Translations under genes and position numbers: made by a program
In this document: piece by piece, positions 25,895-34,750 of the stretch
Position numbering within the stretch: the first letter of the stretch is position 1
Layout of the letters: every line of letters starts with the position of its first letter
The notes under the pieces: generated by a model
What the model was told of the DNA's origin: nothing
What the model saw: only the letters and a program-made list of their open reading frames with translations
The model's database searches: none
Origin: Streptomyces xantholiticus
Lineage (GTDB): Bacteria > Actinomycetota > Actinomycetes > Streptomycetales > Streptomycetaceae
DNA: 64,000 nucleotides
Assembly (NCBI RefSeq): GCF_014651015.1
Contig: NZ_BMWB01000001.1
Span: 470,137-534,136, forward strand
Direction of reading: 5' to 3'

Positions 25895-26541
25895 CACAGC
25901 TCCTGGGGCCGCTGGGACTTCTCGCCGGTCAGGGTGAGCACGCGGTCGAGGTCGTGGGGGATGTCACGGCCGGCGGCGGAGCGCTCGGCGGCGTAGTCGA
26001 TGAGCATCCTGGCGAGTTCGGCGTCACCGGCGGCGCGTACCGCCAGATCCGCGACCGCGTCGAGGGGCACGCCGGTGAACAGGCACTTGAGGACGGCGTG
26101 CCGCCAGGCGTGCGGTCCGAGGTGGGCGGCGGCGTAGGGGCCGACGGCGGCGGAGACGAGCCGGGTGTCGTTGGTGCGCAGCGCGTCGTCGACGAGGTGC
26201 ACGGCGCACGGGCCGTCGACCAGGGCCGGCAGTGCCTGGAGCACGGCGCGGCGTTCGGCGGCGCTGCCCTGCTGGTAGAGCCGGGTCAGGGTATCGAGGC
26301 CCGGCCGGGCCTCGACGAGCAGAAGCGTACGGACGGCGTCCGCGTTGTCCTCGCCGCAGTGCCGTCCGGCCGCCGCGAAGCACAGCTCCCAGCTGTGCGC
26401 GGTGTACGGGGAGGGCGCCGTCGGAAGTGCCTTCGCTGCGCCGGCGGCCTCGGCCAGCGCCTCGTCGAGCCAGGCGCGGGCGATGTCGTCGTCAAGCCGG
26501 GCGTCGACGTCGGCGCGGGTCCGGGGTGGTGTCTGCGTCAC
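25894..26541 (-). CDS. eboA: EboA-domain protein
   Basis: 215 residues starting at GTG 26541, which overlaps the stop of the upstream TIM-barrel gene (GTGA). It is soluble and helix-rich with the segments ARAWLDEALAEAA, ELCFAAAGRHCGEDNADAVR, RRAVLQALPALVDG and HAVLKCLFTGVPLDAVADLA. The HEAT-like pattern fits EboA, a family of unknown biochemical activity found only in ebo clusters. The identification rests on pattern plus neighbours (UbiA, TatD-like, EboE). Confidence 0.75.
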   Translation of the reverse strand: MTQTPPRTRADVDARLDDDIARAWLDEALAEAAGAAKALPTAPSPYTAHSWELCFAAAGRHCGEDNADAVRTLLLVEARPGLDTLTRLYQQGSAAERRAVLQALPALVDGPCAVHLVDDALRTNDTRLVSAAVGPYAAAHLGPHAWRHAVLKCLFTGVPLDAVADLAVRAAGDAELARMLIDYAAERSAAGRDIPHDLDRVLTLTGEKSQRPQEL

Positions 26542-27416
26542 TGTGCCGGTGCTCCCTTCGAGGTTGCGGCGCGGAGGAACTCGATGGACGCGCGGGCCAG
26601 TTCGGGGCCCGCGTGGGAGTGGCGGGGCAGCTCGACGACGGTGAGGCCCCGGTAGCCGGTGGAGGCGAGGGCGTCCAGCACGGGCGGGAAATCGATCTCG
26701 CCGTCGCCGAACGGCAGATGCTCGTGCACGCCACGGCGCATGTCCTCGATCTGCACATGCCGCAGCCATGGCGCAGCCGCCCGGATGCACTCGGCCGGCG
26801 GTTGGGGCTCCAGGCACTGGCAGTGGCCGATGTCCAGGGTCAGGCCGAGGGGAGAAGGGTTGCCGAGACACGTGCGCAGGTGGTGGAAGTCGGCGAGGGT
26901 GGCGAGGAGATGGCCGGGTTCCGGTTCGATCGCCAGGGGCACGCCGGCGAAGGCGGCGGCGTCGAGCACCGGCAGAAGTGCCTCCTCCAGACGTTTCCAT
27001 GCGGTCTCGTCGCCGGTGCCGGGCGGGGTGGTGCCGCTGAAGCAGTGCACGGCGTGCGCGCCGAGGTCGGCGGCGACTGCGACGGCCGTGATCAGCAGCC
27101 GGGTACGGGCCGCGCGGGCCTCCGGGTCCGGGTCGAGCAGCGACGGGCCGTGCTTGCGGCGCGGGTCGAGTACATAGCGCGCTCCGGTCTCGACGGTGGC
27201 GGTCAGGCCGAGTTCGCCGAGCCGGCGGGCGACACGGCTCGTGCGAGCGGCGAGGTCCGGGGCGAGCGGGTCGAGGTGCATGTGGTCGAGGGTGAGCCCG
27301 ACACCGTCGTAGCCGAGGTCGGCGAGGAGGTTCAGGGCGTCGTCGAGGCGGAGGTCGGTGAGGCCGTTGGTGCCGTAGCCCAGGCGGAGCCGACCCGGGT
27401 TCGTCCCGGGGCTCAT
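26538..27416 (-). CDS. TIM-barrel sugar phosphate isomerase/epimerase in ebo-like operon
   Basis: 292 residues of AP-endonuclease-2/xylose-isomerase-like fold: LRLGYGTNGLTDLRLDDAL, YDGVGLTLDHMHLDP, VPLAIEPEPGH, GLTLDIGHCQCLE, WLRHVQIEDMRRGVHEHLPF and GEIDFPPVLDAL. The Glu-Asp-His-Glu metal set is present. The ATG overlaps the UbiA stop (ATGA) and the stop overlaps the EboA start (GTGA). A cytosolic enzyme acting on a sugar or cyclitol is inferred from the family and the adjacent inositol-phosphate synthase. Confidence 0.85.
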   Translation of the reverse strand: MSPGTNPGRLRLGYGTNGLTDLRLDDALNLLADLGYDGVGLTLDHMHLDPLAPDLAARTSRVARRLGELGLTATVETGARYVLDPRRKHGPSLLDPDPEARAARTRLLITAVAVAADLGAHAVHCFSGTTPPGTGDETAWKRLEEALLPVLDAAAFAGVPLAIEPEPGHLLATLADFHHLRTCLGNPSPLGLTLDIGHCQCLEPQPPAECIRAAAPWLRHVQIEDMRRGVHEHLPFGDGEIDFPPVLDALASTGYRGLTVVELPRHSHAGPELARASIEFLRAATSKGAPAQ

Positions 27417-28555
27417 GTGGGGCTCACCTTGCGTGCGAGCCGGCGGGCGAGCGGCACGAGCCCCATCACGGCGGCCCCGGTGACGCCCGCCCCCGCTCGG
27501 GCGGCAAGGGCGGCCTGCAGCGGGATCATGGCGCGGATTCCGCCTCCGACGGCCCGCTGGGTGAGGGGCGGGGAGGGGTTGAGAGCGGCGTGGAGGTACG
27601 GGGTGGCGGCGGTACGGAGGTAGGCGGCGGCGAGCAGGACGGGGGCGGGACGGGACGGTGGCCACGCCACGGCTGCGCCCAGCGTGGCGGTGGCTGCCAG
27701 CGCGGCGAGGGGGGTGACGGTCGAGCCGCCGTGCGCTTCGTGCCGGGACACGGCCGTGACGGCGTAGGTGTGGGCCGCGAGGGCGGCGGCGGCGCGGCCG
27801 GCGCGGGCCGCCGTGCGAAGTCCCCCACCCCGCCCCTTCCCCAAACCCGGACGGAACCCGGACGGCCCCGCCCCCGGACCGCCGGCGGCGGCTGCGCGCA
27901 GCGGCGAGCGGGCGAACGTCCGCCCGTTGGACCCAGCAGGCCGCTGAGGGGCGGCTCCTGAGGGCGTGGCAGCGGCGGACAACGTTGCGGTGGCGCCCAG
28001 CAGGAGGTCCAGGCCGCGGGCCGCGGCCATCGTGGCCGGGGCGACGGGGGTGTGCTTGAGGCGGAGGTCGTAGGCCCAGACCGTCGCGGAGAGAACCGTG
28101 GCCGTCGCGAGCGCGGGGCGGCCGGCGCGGGCCGCGAGGACCAGGCCCGTCGCGGTGAGGGCCCCGGCCGCGGTCAGGGCCGCGCGCGGGGTGATGCGGC
28201 CCGAGGGGATCGGGCGGTGGGGGCGGTCGACGGCGTCCTCCTCGCGGTCGGACCAGTCGTTGAGCGCCATGCCCGCCTCGTACAGGCAGAGCGAGGCGCC
28301 GATGGCATACGCCGTGCCCCGGTTGGGCGGCAGTCCGGCCGCCGCCGCGCCTGCGAGGGCGTCGCCGGGGACCGTGGACAGGGCCGACACCCGTAGCAGT
28401 TCTGCCCAGTCGCAGGGCCGCGCCCACCGTCGGCTCCGTCGGGTCCGGGGTGCCGCTCCGGCCGCGTCCGCCGGACCCGCGGGGATGCGGCCGCTCTGCC
28501 GGGCCGACGGGCCCGGGGCCGAGGGGGCGAGGCGCACCGGCAGCGCGCGGGTCAC
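27413..28555 (-). CDS. eboC: UbiA-family prenyltransferase (EboC-like) with unusual in-frame insertion
   Basis: 380 residues. GTG 28555 overlaps the previous stop (GTGA). The prenyl-diphosphate motif NDWSDREEDAVDRPHRPIPS (Asp-rich NDxxD) and hydrophobic helices (LTAAGALTATGLVLAA, ALATATVLSATVWAYDL) identify a membrane UbiA prenyltransferase, which attaches an isoprenoid to a small acceptor. A low-complexity Gly/Ala/Arg/Pro stretch of about 60-70 residues (27790-27985) separates two helices. Most UbiA proteins are near 290-300 residues, so the insertion may be a GC-rich repeat element that entered in frame. Whether it tolerates function is open. Confidence 0.8.
   Translation of the reverse strand: MTRALPVRLAPSAPGPSARQSGRIPAGPADAAGAAPRTRRSRRWARPCDWAELLRVSALSTVPGDALAGAAAAGLPPNRGTAYAIGASLCLYEAGMALNDWSDREEDAVDRPHRPIPSGRITPRAALTAAGALTATGLVLAARAGRPALATATVLSATVWAYDLRLKHTPVAPATMAAARGLDLLLGATATLSAAATPSGAAPQRPAGSNGRTFARSPLRAAAAGGPGAGPSGFRPGLGKGRGGGLRTAARAGRAAAALAAHTYAVTAVSRHEAHGGSTVTPLAALAATATLGAAVAWPPSRPAPVLLAAAYLRTAATPYLHAALNPSPPLTQRAVGGGIRAMIPLQAALAARAGAGVTGAAVMGLVPLARRLARKVSPT
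27820..27965. repeat. GC-rich palindromic element inside the UbiA gene
   Basis: This segment looks like an intergenic Streptomyces repeat rather than coding DNA. It contains CCCCACCCCGCCCCTTCCCC, duplicated ACCCGGACGG-type units and an inverted repeat CGGGCG/CGCCCG around 27909-27926. A related string, CACCCCACCCCTTCCCGTAA, occurs at about 41922-41941 in a gene-free region. It reads through in frame in the UbiA gene. Confidence 0.45.
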
Positions 28556-29673
28556 CGTGCCTCCCGCAGGCGGTCCGCGAAGGACAGGAGGGCGGTGAAC
28601 TGTTCGGGCAGGCCGGACGGGCCGCCGTCGGGGTCCTTGAAGTAGAAGCCGAGCTCGGGGAGCGGCCCGGCCACGCCCGCCTCGTGGGCGCGGGCCACCA
28701 GCCGCGCCAGGTCCAGGACGAGCGGCGCGGCCAGCGCCGAGTCGCAGCCCTGCCAGATGGTCTGGAGGATCATCCGCGAGCCGAGGAAGCCCTCGAAGGC
28801 GATGTGGTCCCATGCGGTCTTCCAGTCGCCGAGCGCGGGAACGTCGTCGATGTGGACCTCGCCCTCGGGCGTGCGGCCCAGCACGTCGGCCAGGACGCGC
28901 TCCTTGCCGGCGTTCTTCGCCGCGGCCGCGCCGGGGTCGGCCAGCGCCGCCCCGTCGCCGCCGCCCAGCAGGTTGGTGCCGGACCAGGCCCGTACGTCCA
29001 GGGCTCGCTGGACGAACATCGGGGCCAGCACGGCCCGCAGCAGCGTCTGGCCGGTCTTGCCGTCGCGGCCCGCGTGGGGAAGTCCACTGGCCGCGACGGC
29101 GTCGCAGAGGGCGGCGGTGCGCAGCCCGGTGGAGGGGGTGAAGTTGACGTAGGGGCAGCCGGCACGCACCGCGGCGGCCGCGTAGAGGGAGCTGGGCGGC
29201 AGCCGTACGGCGCCCGGTTCCGGCAGGGGTTCGGTGGAGGAGACGTTGACGACGACGACCCGTACCGCCCCGAGGCGCTCCCTGAACGAGATCATGTCGG
29301 CCGCAAAAGCGGCGACCAGTTCCTCGTCGGTGCGGGTGTCACCGGCGCCGGGCCCGCCGGGTTGTATTTCCCGGTCGGCGGCATCGAGTTCGGCCCGGAC
29401 AGCGGAGGCGAGCCCGTGCGGCAGGACGCCCGCTTCGGTGAGATGTTCCGCCCGCTTGGGCAGCGGGCAGTGCGCTGTGTCGTGCCCGCCGAAGACGAGC
29501 GCGGGCAGGGCCGGCAGCCCGGTGCCGGCGAAGGCAGGGGTCTCGGTGACCATGCCGGTCGGCGGGTGGAGTCCGGCCGTGACCGCCGCGCATCCGGCGA
29601 CGGCCGTGATGGCCACTGAACCCCGTGCTCCGACGAACCAGACTCCTGTGCGTGCGTTCCCGTCGCTGTTCAT
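28552..29673 (-). CDS. myo-Inositol-1(3)-phosphate synthase family protein
   Basis: 373 residues. The N-terminal NAD-binding loop GVWFVGARGSVAITAVAG and the family motifs VNFTPSTG, GRDGKTGQTLLR, NLLGGGDG and the late LGFYFKDPDG identify the MIPS family, which isomerises glucose-6-phosphate to inositol phosphate using NAD. First gene of the ebo-like operon, with its stop overlapping the UbiA start. It suggests that an inositol-phosphate-like cyclitol is the building block for this pathway. Cytosolic. Confidence 0.85.
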   Translation of the reverse strand: MNSDGNARTGVWFVGARGSVAITAVAGCAAVTAGLHPPTGMVTETPAFAGTGLPALPALVFGGHDTAHCPLPKRAEHLTEAGVLPHGLASAVRAELDAADREIQPGGPGAGDTRTDEELVAAFAADMISFRERLGAVRVVVVNVSSTEPLPEPGAVRLPPSSLYAAAAVRAGCPYVNFTPSTGLRTAALCDAVAASGLPHAGRDGKTGQTLLRAVLAPMFVQRALDVRAWSGTNLLGGGDGAALADPGAAAAKNAGKERVLADVLGRTPEGEVHIDDVPALGDWKTAWDHIAFEGFLGSRMILQTIWQGCDSALAAPLVLDLARLVARAHEAGVAGPLPELGFYFKDPDGGPSGLPEQFTALLSFADRLREAR

Positions 29674-29782
29674 GGCTGCCTCCCTGCCGTGTGGTGTGGT
29701 GCGTGATGGAGGGGCGGCGGGCGGGGGGTCCCGCGCCGCCCCGCCCGCCGCCCGGTCATGGCGGCCCGACGGCCCCGATGGG

Positions 29783-32700
29783 CTACGAGGGCAGCTCCTT
29801 CAGCCGGATGTCCCGGAAGGAGACCTGGTCCTCCGCCCCGTGGTTCTGGATGCCGATGTAGCCGTCCGTGAGGCTGCGGGCCGGGTCGGTGTTGGTGAAG
29901 TCGTTGATCTTCACTCCGTTGAGGAAGACCCGCAGGCGCTCGCCCTGGACCCGGATCTCGTAGCTGTTCCACTCGCCGGGCGGCCGCAGGACCTGGTCAC
30001 GGGCCTCGATGTCCGCCGACTTGAAGCCGTAGACCGCGCCGGTGGTGCGGTCGGCGGCGTCGGTGGCGTCGATCTGGATCTCGTAGCCGTTGTTCACCGC
30101 CGACCACGGGTCGTTCGAGGCGGGGAAGCCGACGAAGACGCCCGAGTTGTCGTCGCCCTCCATCTTCCAGTCGAGCTTCAGCGAGTACGAGCCGAGCTCC
30201 TTGGCCTGGTACCAGAGCATGCCCATGCCGCCCTCGGTGCGCAGTTCACCGTCGACGACGTCGAACCTGCCCGGCCCTGCCTGCTTCCAGCCGTCCAGCG
30301 TCTCGCCGTTGAAGATGGTGCGGTAGCCGGTGCGCGGCCCGCAGTCGGCCTTGACCTGGCCGGTCGCGTACCGGAGCCCGCCCAGCAGGTGCTGCCGGAA
30401 GGCCGGCTCCGCGTACGACGCCTTGGTGTGGCCGCCGCCGGTGTAGAAGGCGCGGCCTCCCTCGTAGGCCTGGCACCAGGCGATCGGGTGGTCGCCCTTC
30501 ATGGTGCCGCCCTCGTAGGTGGTCTCGTCGAGGGTGGCGAGCACGCGGGCCTGCTCACGCGGGTTGGTGCGGTAGTTGTACCACTCGTCGGTGCGCTCCC
30601 AGGGGCCGTTGACGTGCGCGGTGGCCGGGTGGTCGTGGTCCTCGACGCGGACCGTCGCTGGCTGGATGTGCGGATGCGAGTCGAAGTAGGCGCCGACGAG
30701 GCCGCCGTAGAACTCCCATTCGTACTCGGTGTCGGCGGCCGCGTGGACGCCCATGTAGCCGCCGCCTGCGGCGACATAGTTCTCGAACGCCTTCTGCTGA
30801 TCGGCGCCCAGGACGTCACCGGTGGTGGAGAGGAAGACGACGGCGTCGTAGCGGGCGAGGTTGGTGGCGGTGAACTGGCCTGCCGACTCGGTGGCGTCGA
30901 CGGTGATGTCGCCGCTCCCGCCGAGTTCCTTCAGCGCGGCGACGCCGGCCGGGATGGAGTCGTGGCGGTATCCGGCGGTCTTGGAGAAGACCAGGACGCG
31001 CTTGGCGCTGCGGTCGACGGGGGTGTCGGAGAGCTTGAAGTCGTCCACGTCGTAGAGGGCTCCGGCGCCGCCCTTGAAGACCAGGAAGAGCTCGGTGGTC
31101 TTCTCCGGCACGCCCTTCAGGGATACGTCGATGTCCTGGAACGTCTCCCAGCTGCCGGTGACGGGGACCGGTCCGGAGCCGAGCAGCTTGCCGTCCACGG
31201 AGCCGCTGCGCACTTCGAGGATGCCGCCGGCGCCGCCGGAGGAGATCCGCGCGGTGAGCTTCTTGGAGCCGGTGAGGTTGTACGGGGCGAAGGAGATCCA
31301 GTCGCCGTTGTGGATGTCGCCGACGGTCTTGCCACCGTGGGCGGCCGCCTTGTCGTAGGTCTTGATGCCCGACTGGTCGTCGAAGTGCTCCGCCTGCCGG
31401 TGACGGGGCTGCAGTTTGGCCTGGTCGTGGGTGGTCAGCGCTGCCTGGCCGCCGCCTCCGCCGTCGGTGTACTCGGCGTCGAGGACCCCGAAGACGTTGG
31501 CGTTCGGGTCGTGGCCGCCGTCCGCGGAGGTCTTGATGACGCCTTCGCACCCGTTGGCCGAGGTGGCGGGGTGGCCGTGGCTGTCGTGGCCGAGGATGTA
31601 GTTGACCGTGACCTTGGCGCAGTCGACGGCACCGTCCTCGGGGTCGGTGACGGTCACCTTGAACGGGATGTCGTCGCCGAAGTCGAACAGCGCTCCGTCC
31701 GCGGGTAGTTCGAGCTCGACCTTGGGGGCGGTGTTGCCCACGACGACGTGGACGCCGGCCGATCCGGTGCGGCCCGTCGGGTCCTTCGCGGTGACGGTGG
31801 CGGTGTAGGTGCCGTTCTCGGTGTACTCGTGGACGGGGTTCGCCTCGGTGGAGGTGGCTCCGTCGCCGAAGTCCCAGCTGTAGGTGAGGGCGTCACCGTC
31901 CGCGTCGGTGGTTCCGGCGGAGGAGAAGGTGACGCGCATCGGCGCCTGGCCGGACGTCTTGTCGGCGGAGGCTTCCGCGACCGGTGAGCGTCCGCCGGTG
32001 GCGTTCTCGATCCGGTACAGGCCGGCGTTCTCGTCCCCGCCGAACCAGGCGGTCCCGTAGTCGAGGACGTACAGCGCGCCGTCCGGGCCGAAGGCCATGT
32101 CCATGACCTGGGTACCGGTCCACGGAACGGGGTTGATGGACAAGACCGTGCCGTCCTCGGCCGTGTCGATTCGCTTGATCCAGCGCCGGCCGAACTCACC
32201 GGCGAGGAAGTCGCCGTCGTACTCCTCGGGGAACTTCACCGGGGAGTCGAGATCGGGGTCGTAGTGGTAGACCGGGCCGCCCATCGGGGACTCGGAGCCG
32301 CTGCCGAGTTCGGGCACGGAGCCGCCGTCGTACGGGATCCAGGCCGGCTGCGCCGGCGGCAGGTCGACGAGGCCGGTGTTGTGCGGCGAGGTGTTCTTCG
32401 GGTTGGCGCAGTCGAAGGTGGCGCCGGAGGTCTTGGTGGCGAAGTCGTACTCGACATAGGGGTCGTTGTCGCCGGTGCAGAACGGCCAGCCGAAGTTGCC
32501 GGGGCCGGTGACCCGGGCGAACTCGACCTGGCCGGCCGGGCCGCGCTTCGGGTCGGCGGTGCCGGCGTCGGGGCCGTAGTCGCCGACGTAGAGGATGCCG
32601 GTCTTCTTGTCGACGCTGAAGCGGAACGGGTTGCGAAAGCCCATCGCGTAGATCTCGGGCCGGGTCTTCTCCGTGCCGGGGGCGAAGAGGTTGCCTTCGG

Positions 32701-33478
32701 GCACGGAGTACGAGCCGTCCGCTTCGACCTTGATGCGCAGGATCTTTCCGCGCAGGTCGTTCGTGTTGCCGGAGGTGCGGCGGGCGTCGTACGCGGGGTT
32801 GCGGCCGGGCCGGTCGTCGATGGGCGTGTAGCCGTCGGAGGCGAAGGGGTTGGAGTCGTCGCCGGTCGAGAGGTAGAGGTTGCCCTCGGCGTCGAAGTCG
32901 ATGTCGCCGCCGACGTGGCAGCAGATGCCGCGGGTCGCCGGGATGTCGATGATCTTCTTCTCGCTGGCGTTGTTCAGCGTGCCGTCCTGGTTGAGGACGA
33001 ACCGGGAGAGCCGGTTGACGCCGTCGAACCTGGCGAAGTCCGCCGCGGTGCCCTCGCCCGGAGCGTCGCCCGCGGGGGTGTCCATCGGCGGGGCGTAGTA
33101 GAGATAAACGAAACGGTTCTGCTCGAAGTTCGGATCCAGGCCGACGCCTTGGAGGCCCTCTTCGTCGTGCGAGTAGACGGGGACGGTACCGACGACGCGG
33201 GTGTTGCCGGCGGCGTCCGTCATGCGCAGCTCGCCGCTGCGCGAGGTGTGGAGCACGCTGCGGTCGGGCAGGACGGCCAGCGACATGGGCTCGCCGGTCT
33301 CCTCACCACCCTTGGCGAGCGTGACCTGCTGGAACTCCTCGGCTGCCGCGGAGACGGCCGCTTCAGGGTCGGCGGCGGACGCGGTGGTCGGCGCGGTGAG
33401 GGCCAGCGACGTGGCGGCGAGGAGGCCGCCGGTGAGCAGTGCGAGTGCCTTGCGGCCTCTGGGCCTTGTTCTGTGCAC
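29783..33478 (-). CDS. Exported multidomain protein: GSDH propeller, PKD, CBM6-like, ThuA, DUF1080
   Basis: 1231 residues from GTG 33478 (GGAGGA upstream). The Sec signal (1-37) has a basic start, RPRGRKALALLTGG. Domains in order: glucose/sorbosone-dehydrogenase-like beta-propeller (about 40-480; MSLAVLPDRSVLHTSR, GLQGVGLDPNF, YAMGFRNPFRF); PKD (about 498-575; YSWDFGDGAT); CBM6-like (about 693-820; HNGDWISFAPYNL); ThuA-like (about 826-1043; VLVFSKTAGYRHDSI, GGGYMGVHAAAD); DUF1080 concanavalin-like (about 1046-1231; FNGETLDGWKQ). It probably acts outside the cell on oxidised (3-keto) glycosides. This matches the Gfo/Idh and TIM-barrel enzymes in the same locus. Confidence 0.9.
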   Translation of the reverse strand: MHRTRPRGRKALALLTGGLLAATSLALTAPTTASAADPEAAVSAAAEEFQQVTLAKGGEETGEPMSLAVLPDRSVLHTSRSGELRMTDAAGNTRVVGTVPVYSHDEEGLQGVGLDPNFEQNRFVYLYYAPPMDTPAGDAPGEGTAADFARFDGVNRLSRFVLNQDGTLNNASEKKIIDIPATRGICCHVGGDIDFDAEGNLYLSTGDDSNPFASDGYTPIDDRPGRNPAYDARRTSGNTNDLRGKILRIKVEADGSYSVPEGNLFAPGTEKTRPEIYAMGFRNPFRFSVDKKTGILYVGDYGPDAGTADPKRGPAGQVEFARVTGPGNFGWPFCTGDNDPYVEYDFATKTSGATFDCANPKNTSPHNTGLVDLPPAQPAWIPYDGGSVPELGSGSESPMGGPVYHYDPDLDSPVKFPEEYDGDFLAGEFGRRWIKRIDTAEDGTVLSINPVPWTGTQVMDMAFGPDGALYVLDYGTAWFGGDENAGLYRIENATGGRSPVAEASADKTSGQAPMRVTFSSAGTTDADGDALTYSWDFGDGATSTEANPVHEYTENGTYTATVTAKDPTGRTGSAGVHVVVGNTAPKVELELPADGALFDFGDDIPFKVTVTDPEDGAVDCAKVTVNYILGHDSHGHPATSANGCEGVIKTSADGGHDPNANVFGVLDAEYTDGGGGGQAALTTHDQAKLQPRHRQAEHFDDQSGIKTYDKAAAHGGKTVGDIHNGDWISFAPYNLTGSKKLTARISSGGAGGILEVRSGSVDGKLLGSGPVPVTGSWETFQDIDVSLKGVPEKTTELFLVFKGGAGALYDVDDFKLSDTPVDRSAKRVLVFSKTAGYRHDSIPAGVAALKELGGSGDITVDATESAGQFTATNLARYDAVVFLSTTGDVLGADQQKAFENYVAAGGGYMGVHAAADTEYEWEFYGGLVGAYFDSHPHIQPATVRVEDHDHPATAHVNGPWERTDEWYNYRTNPREQARVLATLDETTYEGGTMKGDHPIAWCQAYEGGRAFYTGGGHTKASYAEPAFRQHLLGGLRYATGQVKADCGPRTGYRTIFNGETLDGWKQAGPGRFDVVDGELRTEGGMGMLWYQAKELGSYSLKLDWKMEGDDNSGVFVGFPASNDPWSAVNNGYEIQIDATDAADRTTGAVYGFKSADIEARDQVLRPPGEWNSYEIRVQGERLRVFLNGVKINDFTNTDPARSLTDGYIGIQNHGAEDQVSFRDIRLKELPS

Positions 33479-33718
33479 GAGTGTCCTCCGGTAAGGCCGG
33501 TCGAACGGGCGGGGTGCCGTGGACCCGGAGTGCGCCGTCACTCCCGAACCACCTGGGTCGTGAACACGAGATGGGACCGTAGCCGGGTTCGTCCTGGACG
33601 GAAAGGCCTTGTGCGCCAAGGAAGTTGAACTTTTTCCCAGTGCAGGACAAAGACGTACCCGGGCAGCCCGGACCGGCCCGGTGACATCCCTCGCCACCGG
33701 GCCCGGACCTGGCTTGTT

Positions 33719-34726
33719 CTAGTTGTCGCCGCCTTGGAAGGCGGCGTCGAAGGAGGCAGCCGGGGGCTCGAAGTCGAACCGCTTCAGATCAGCAAGCGCT
33801 TGCGGCGCTCCCATGAGGCGGTCCATGCCGGCGTCCTCCCACTCCACCGAGATGGGACCGTCGTAGCCGATCGAGCGCAGCATCCGGAACACGTCCTCCC
33901 ACGGCACGTCGCCGTGCCCGGCGGAGACGAAGTCCCAGCCGCGCCGCGGGTCGCCCCACGGCAGATGGGAACCGAGCCGCCCGTTGCGCCCGTCCAGACG
34001 CTTACGGGCCTCCTTGCAGTCCACGTGGTAGATCCGGTCCCGGAAGTCGTAGAGGAACCCGACCGGGTCCAGGTCCTGCCAGACGAAGTGGCTCGGATCG
34101 AAGTTGAGGCCGAAGGCCGGCCGGTCGTCCACCGCCTCCAGGGCGCGTTTGGTGGTCCAGTAGTCGTAGGCGATCTCACTGGGGTGGACCTCGTGGGCGA
34201 AACGGACCCCCTCGGTGTCGAAGACGTCCAGGATCGGGTTCCAGCGCTCCGCGAAGTCCTCGTAGCCACGCTCGATCATGCGCTCCGGCACCGGAGGGAA
34301 CATCGCCACGAGGTGCCAGATCGACGAACCGGTGAAGCCGACGACCGTGTCGACGCCGAAGGCGGCCGCGGCGCGCGCCGTGTCCTTCACCTCGGCCGCC
34401 GCCCGCTGCCGTACGCCCTCCGGCTCGCCGTCGCCCCAGATCCGGGCGGGCAGGATGCCCTGGTGGCGCTCGTCGATGGGGTTGTCGCAGACCGCTTGGC
34501 CGACCAGATGGTTGGAGATCGCCCAGCACTTGAGGCCGTACTTCTCCAGCAGCGCGTGCCGACCGTCCAGATAGGACGGGTCGGCGAGGGCCTTGTCGAC
34601 CTCGAAGTGGTCTCCCCAGCAGGCGAGTTCGAGGCCGTCGTAGCCGAAGTCGCGGGCGTGCGAGCAGACCTCCTCGAGCGGCAGATCGGCCCACTGGCCG
34701 GTGAACAGGGTGAACGGGCGTGGCAT
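33719..34726 (-). CDS. Cytosolic sugar phosphate isomerase/epimerase (TIM barrel)
   Basis: 335 residues. AP-endonuclease-2-type barrel with [78 protein letters not shown] and [11 protein letters not shown]. The Glu/Asp/His/Glu metal residues are visible. GGAGG lies upstream of the ATG. Such proteins accompany Gfo/Idh/MocA oxidoreductases and ThuA proteins in loci for oxidised sugars. No signal peptide. Confidence 0.87.
   Translation of the reverse strand: MPRPFTLFTGQWADLPLEEVCSHARDFGYDGLELACWGDHFEVDKALADPSYLDGRHALLEKYGLKCWAISNHLVGQAVCDNPIDERHQGILPARIWGDGEPEGVRQRAAAEVKDTARAAAAFGVDTVVGFTGSSIWHLVAMFPPVPERMIERGYEDFAERWNPILDVFDTEGVRFAHEVHPSEIAYDYWTTKRALEAVDDRPAFGLNFDPSHFVWQDLDPVGFLYDFRDRIYHVDCKEARKRLDGRNGRLGSHLPWGDPRRGWDFVSAGHGDVPWEDVFRMLRSIGYDGPISVEWEDAGMDRLMGAPQALADLKRFDFEPPAASFDAAFQGGDN
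33792..33803. promoter_or_regulatory. LacI/GalR-type palindrome GCAAGCGCTTGC within 3' end of TIM-barrel gene
   Basis: Perfect 12-bp palindrome of the classical LacI/GalR/CcpA form, 314 bp upstream of the start of the GSDH/ThuA gene. The host codons around it (CAA, CTT, GCT, GAT) are unusual for this genome, hinting that the sequence rather than the protein is conserved. A LacI-family regulator is not encoded in this window. Could be chance. Confidence 0.35.
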
Positions 34727-34750
34727 GGCGCCTCCAAACCGGAAATCGTG

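Noticed and set aside
29234..31708. 824-codon plus-strand open frame over the GSDH/ThuA gene
   Set aside because: The minus-strand protein has five recognisable domains; this frame is valine/glycine-rich shadow.
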